A stretch of 64,000 nt of DNA from a virus. The stretch covers positions 124,001-188,000 of the IMG/VR virus record IMGVR_UViG_3300047319_001872; one strand, written 5' to 3'. A program made the position numbers and the translations under genes. Below, in pieces: positions 63,859 through 64,000 of the stretch. Positions within the stretch are counted from its first letter, which is position 1, and each line of letters starts with the position of its first letter. The notes below the pieces were generated by a model that did no database searches, was not told the origin of the DNA, and saw nothing but the letters and a program-made list of their open reading frames with translations.

Positions 63859-64000
63859 TTATTGCTCGCGCTTCAGCTTCATTTCCGTCTTGAAGGCGAT
63901 GTGCTGCAACTGATCAATCGGGAACGCTTTGGTCACAACCTTCTTGACCACGTCCGGATCAGTGAAGAGGTACGCACCCTTATCGAGCAGGATACGCTTG
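63859..64000 (-). CDS. Hypothetical protein, N-terminus outside the window (partial)
   Basis: The last 46 codons of a minus-strand gene ending with TAA at 63861-63859, followed by the hairpin at 63831-63852. The visible end is basic and helical (DVVKKVVTKAFPIDQL; FKTEMKLKREQ). No family can be judged from this fragment. Confidence 0.8.
   Translation of the reverse strand, partial: KRILLDKGAYLFTDPDVVKKVVTKAFPIDQLQHIAFKTEMKLKREQ

Noticed and set aside
1-64000. tRNA genes
   Set aside because: The few non-coding gaps were scanned by eye for T-arm motifs and cloverleaf arms; none was convincing. A covariance search would be decisive.

Overview
The window looks like part of a large tailed-phage genome with a Gram-negative host. 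About 110 small, tightly packed genes run almost entirely on the minus strand, with stop/start overlaps (TGATG, TAATG, ATGA), strong GGAG-type ribosome sites and mostly unrecognisable products. Recognisable genes are phage-like: tail-fibre proteins with a tail-fibre assembly protein, lytic transglycosylase, dCTP deaminase, MazG-like pyrophosphohydrolase, RNA ligase-like protein and QueC-like enzyme. A YadA-type outer-membrane anchor and a periplasmic-type transglycosylase point to a Gram-negative host; the moderately GC-rich composition would suit Burkholderiales, but that is only an inference. No tRNA, rRNA, capsid, terminase or polymerase gene was recognised.

Layout. 1-4.3 kb: small unknowns, a cyclophilin fused to a C-terminal domain resembling the Acb2/Tad1 hairpin family, and 500 bp of hairpin-rich non-coding DNA. 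4.4-10.5 kb: a block of very small membrane proteins, including tandem paralogues and micro-proteins of 17, 28 and 33 residues. 10.5-17.9 kb: unknowns, a LemA/TPM-like/membrane trio and a plus-strand papain-like protease. 17.9-20.5 kb: a protein with an IS110-type C-terminal domain beside a 1.24 kb array of about 35 degenerate 36-bp units. 20.5-41.6 kb: a long minus-strand block of small genes (SLT, HicB-like, 2OG oxygenase, Dcd, a three-member family starting M-x-T-K-x-G-R, HigA-like, proteasome-like, RHH). 41.7-54.1 kb: a Pro/Tyr-rich exported protein, a multi-winged-helix protein, tail-fibre genes, RNA ligase-like, QueC-like, lipase and an ILEI-type tail protein. 54.2-64 kb: DUF1289, NADAR, a YadA-type autotransporter, AlpA-like, GNAT, MazG-like and DUF3307 genes.

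Transcription signals are regular. Most units end in a stable hairpin, often capped by UUCG or a related tetraloop, followed by TTTATGCCG or TTTATGACG. The same box follows both plus-strand genes in plus orientation, so it reports the direction of transcription. A second motif, CCTATATNAC, lies 30-80 bp upstream of nine minus-strand starts and is probably a phage promoter.

The best candidate for a new system is at 17.9-20.5 kb. The array carries two conserved boxes per 36 bp (TGATACACT, 9 variable bases, TGGGTGA, about 11 variable bases), stops in at least two plus-strand frames and ends in a plus-oriented terminator, so it is probably transcribed as a long repetitive non-coding RNA. It lies divergently next to a protein resembling the C-terminal domain of IS110 recombinases, enzymes known to be guided by a structured RNA. 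The functional link is inference. Other notable points are a perfect 16-bp inverted repeat closing a 156-nt structured element (32423-32578), the cyclophilin fusion, the phage-borne YadA adhesin and a NADAR protein.
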